Source of the DNA: Roseiflexaceae bacterium
GTDB taxonomy: Bacteria > Chloroflexota > Chloroflexia > Chloroflexales > Roseiflexaceae
Direction of reading: 5' to 3'
NCBI GenBank assembly: GCA_014381165.1
Contig: JACMIM010000835.1
Coordinates: 1-5,708 of the forward strand
Length of the DNA stretch: 5,708 bases
Each line of letters opens with the position of its first letter. Position 1 is the first letter of the stretch. The notes under the pieces are model-generated. The model saw only the letters and a program-made list of their open reading frames with translations. It did not search any database and had not been told where the DNA came from. Positions 3,751 to 5,708 of the stretch are shown in pieces. Both the position numbers and the translations under genes were made by a program.

Positions 3751-5708
3751 ATGACCTCTCCGCTTCTCGAAGGACTGAATCCCGCCCAGCGTGAGGCGGT
3801 GCAGACGGTCAATGGGCCGACGTTGGTGCTGGCTGGCCCCGGCTCGGGTAAAACCGGCGTGTTGACCCGCCGCGTTGCTCATCTGATCGAGCACGCCGGC
3901 ATCGACCCATTCAATATTCTGGCCGTGACCTTCACCAACAAGGCCGCGCGCGAGATGAAGGAGCGGATCGAGGGGTTGTTGGGCAGCGGGCGGGCGGCGG
4001 CGCTGACCGCAGGCACCTTTCACAGCGTGTGCGTGCGCTTTCTGCGCCGCGATATCATTCATCACGGTCGCGAGCGCGATTTCACGATCTACGACAGCGA
4101 CGACCAGCAGCGCGTGATGAAGCGTGTGCTGAAAGAGCTGAACCTGGACGAGAAGAAGTTCGCGCCGCGGGCGATTCACAGCGCGATTTCCAGCGCCAAG
4201 AACGAGTTCATCGACGCCGAGGCCTTCGCCCAGCAGGCTCGCAACTACTTCGACGAAGTGGCGGCGCGCTGCTACGTGCGCTACCAGCAGCTGCTGCGCG
4301 AATCCAATGCGCTCGATTTCGACGATCTGCTGGTCGAGACGGTGCGCCTGTTCGAGCTGAACCCGCCGGTGCTGGAACGCTACCAGGAGCGCTACCGCTA
4401 CATCCTGGCCGACGAATACCAGGACACCAACCGCGTTCAGTATCTGTTGCTCAAGCAGCTTTCGGCGAAATACCGCAATCTATTTGTCGTCGGAGATGAG
4501 GATCAAAGCGTGTACGCCTTCCGTGGCGCTGATATTCGCAATATTCGCATGTTCGAAAACGACTACCCCGAGGCGAAAGTGATCATGCTCGAGCAGAACT
4601 ATCGCTCGACGCAATCGATTTTGGATGTCGCACAGTCGGTGATCAACCGTAGCAACAAGCGCGTGCGGCCCAAGCAGCTCTGGACCGAGAACGACAAAGG
4701 CACGCTGGTGGTCATCCAGGAGGGCTACGACCAGGACGAGGAAGCGCGGCTGGCGGCCTCGGAGGCGGCGCGGCTGATAGCTTCCGGCGAGTTCCGCCCG
4801 TCCGAGATTGCGATTATGTACCGCACCAACGCGCAGTCGCGCGCGGTCGAGGAGGCGCTGATCGGCCAGAATCTGCGCTATATTATCGTCGGCGGCACGC
4901 GCTTCTATGAGCGCAAAGAGGTCAAGGACGCGCTGGCCTACCTGCGGATCGCCCACAATCCCTTTGATAGTGTCAGTCTGGGGCGCGTGCTGAACTGGCC
5001 GGCCCGTGGCATTGGCACGCGTAGCGAGGACGAGCTGAATCGCTACGCCGCCAGCATGAGCGTGCCAGTCTACACCGCGCTTCAGCGCATGGCCGAGCCG
5101 CTGCCAACCCGCGCCGAGCAGGAGTACACTGGCGTGTGGGCCGCGCCATTTGACGCGCGTACCCAGGCCAAGCTGCTCAAGTTTCTGGCCTTGATCGACG
5201 AGCTGATCGAGGCCAAGCAGCAGCAGTCACTTTCCCAACTGATCGACCTGGTCTTCGAGCGAGTTGGCTTTCAGGAGGCGTTGGTTCGCGAGTATGGCGA
5301 GGACGAGGGCAACGACCGCTGGAATAACGTGGTCGAAATTCAGAACGTGGCCGCGCAGTACGTCAATATGCCGCGCGAGACGCAGCTGGCGACCTTTCTC
5401 GAGGAAGTGGCGCTGGTCGCGGACGTGGATGATGTCAAGGAGGATCGCGACGCGATCACTTGTATCACGCTGCACCAGGCCAAGGGGCTGGAGTACCCGG
5501 CGGTGTTCCTGATGGGCCTGGAGGAGGGGCTGCTGCCGCACTCGCGCTCGCTGGACGATGCCGAGGCGCTGGACGAGGAGCGGCGGCTGTTCTATGTCGG
5601 CGCGACGCGGGCCAAGCAGCGGCTGTACATGCTGTATGCGTTTCGGCGCACCACCTACGGGCGCACCAACATCTCGCAGCCCTCACGCTTTCTGAGCGAC
5701 ATTCCCAA
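3751..5708 (+). CDS. uvrD: UvrD/PcrA-type superfamily 1 DNA helicase, 3' end beyond the window
   Basis: This is an ATP-driven 3'-to-5' helicase that, in this family, clears the incised oligonucleotide in excision repair and acts in mismatch repair and replication restart. 652 codons are visible and still open; family members are about 720-750 residues, so about 70-100 C-terminal residues are probably missing. The motifs are complete and in order: Q-motif LNPAQREAV (9-17), Walker A AGPGSGKT (28-35), Ia VTFTNKAAREMK (59-70), Ib GTFHS (88-92), II DEYQDTN (221-227), III VGDEDQSVYAFRGA (247-260), IV NYRST (283-287), the GGTRFYERKEVKDALAYLR block (381-399), V TLHQAKGLEY (573-582), and VI RRLFYVGATRA (611-621). 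Walker A has Pro for the common Ala, and the usual Arg after GKT is Gly36. Both look like family variation. The 2B domain lies at about 380-555. The name uvrD rather than pcrA is a convention here. It is transcribed divergently from uvrC, which fits a shared repair role. Confidence 0.95.
   Translation, partial: MTSPLLEGLNPAQREAVQTVNGPTLVLAGPGSGKTGVLTRRVAHLIEHAGIDPFNILAVTFTNKAAREMKERIEGLLGSGRAAALTAGTFHSVCVRFLRRDIIHHGRERDFTIYDSDDQQRVMKRVLKELNLDEKKFAPRAIHSAISSAKNEFIDAEAFAQQARNYFDEVAARCYVRYQQLLRESNALDFDDLLVETVRLFELNPPVLERYQERYRYILADEYQDTNRVQYLLLKQLSAKYRNLFVVGDEDQSVYAFRGADIRNIRMFENDYPEAKVIMLEQNYRSTQSILDVAQSVINRSNKRVRPKQLWTENDKGTLVVIQEGYDQDEEARLAASEAARLIASGEFRPSEIAIMYRTNAQSRAVEEALIGQNLRYIIVGGTRFYERKEVKDALAYLRIAHNPFDSVSLGRVLNWPARGIGTRSEDELNRYAASMSVPVYTALQRMAEPLPTRAEQEYTGVWAAPFDARTQAKLLKFLALIDELIEAKQQQSLSQLIDLVFERVGFQEALVREYGEDEGNDRWNNVVEIQNVAAQYVNMPRETQLATFLEEVALVADVDDVKEDRDAITCITLHQAKGLEYPAVFLMGLEEGLLPHSRSLDDAEALDEERRLFYVGATRAKQRLYMLYAFRRTTYGRTNISQPSRFLSDIP

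Noticed and set aside
2963..3754. 263-residue plus-strand open frame crossing the uvrC start and the palindromes
   Set aside because: It is antisense to the uvrC N-terminus, then runs through the promoters and hairpin array into the uvrD start, with no protein-like motif.
3838..3861. Damaged Walker A in UvrD (Pro30, Gly36)
   Set aside because: Gly33-Lys34-Thr35 and all other helicase motifs are intact. Pro in this loop occurs in other SF1 helicases, so I treat it as normal variation.
3589..4179. 196-residue minus-strand open frame over the uvrD start
   Set aside because: It is antisense to uvrD helicase motifs I to Ib and includes translated palindromes. The plus-strand helicase reading is unambiguous.
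4480..4956. 158-residue minus-strand open frame inside uvrD
   Set aside because: It is antisense to motifs III and IV of the helicase and has no independent support.

Overview
The window looks like a bacterial chromosome segment of moderately high GC with GC-rich third codon positions. I place it tentatively in Chloroflexota (Roseiflexaceae/Kouleothrix/Herpetosiphon-like). This rests on the style of the proteins, on small single-pass membrane proteins of unknown function, and on strings of short palindromes with TGAA/TTCA/TTGA loops in the intergenic DNA. It is an inference, not a database result. I see no mobile element, CRISPR array, tRNA or rRNA.

Layout. From about 3490 leftward everything reads on the minus strand: uvrC (1412-3487), a 199-residue membrane-anchored protein with a PsbP/Mog1-like outer domain (740-1339), a 138-residue membrane-anchored protein with a BamE/SmpA-like tail (318-734), and the start of a further gene that runs off the left edge and carries an apparent frameshift (1-280). 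The gaps are 72, 5 and 37 bp and none holds a convincing intrinsic terminator, so one transcript from the uvrC promoter is plausible. Rightward from 3751 runs a UvrD/PcrA-type DNA helicase, open to the right edge, with 652 codons visible.

The 263-bp divergent gap between uvrC and uvrD is the densest regulatory stretch. It holds a near-consensus sigma70-type promoter for uvrD (TTGACA, 17-bp spacer, TACAAT). Almost on top of it, on the other strand, is an extended -10 promoter for uvrC. The predicted uvrD leader of about 180 nt is packed with six palindromes. Two of them are exact reverse complements, so they can also pair as one 20-bp stem.

How the genes work together. UvrC makes both incisions in nucleotide excision repair, and UvrD removes the cut oligonucleotide and helps turn over the post-incision complex. 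The two promoters therefore drive consecutive steps of one pathway and may compete for RNA polymerase. The membrane proteins downstream of uvrC have no evident link to repair.

The most notable coding oddities are an Asp where the UvrC C-terminal nuclease normally has its catalytic His, a roughly 70-residue acidic, Pro/Ala-rich insertion inside that nuclease domain, and four TAG triplets spaced exactly 8 nt apart at the end of uvrC.
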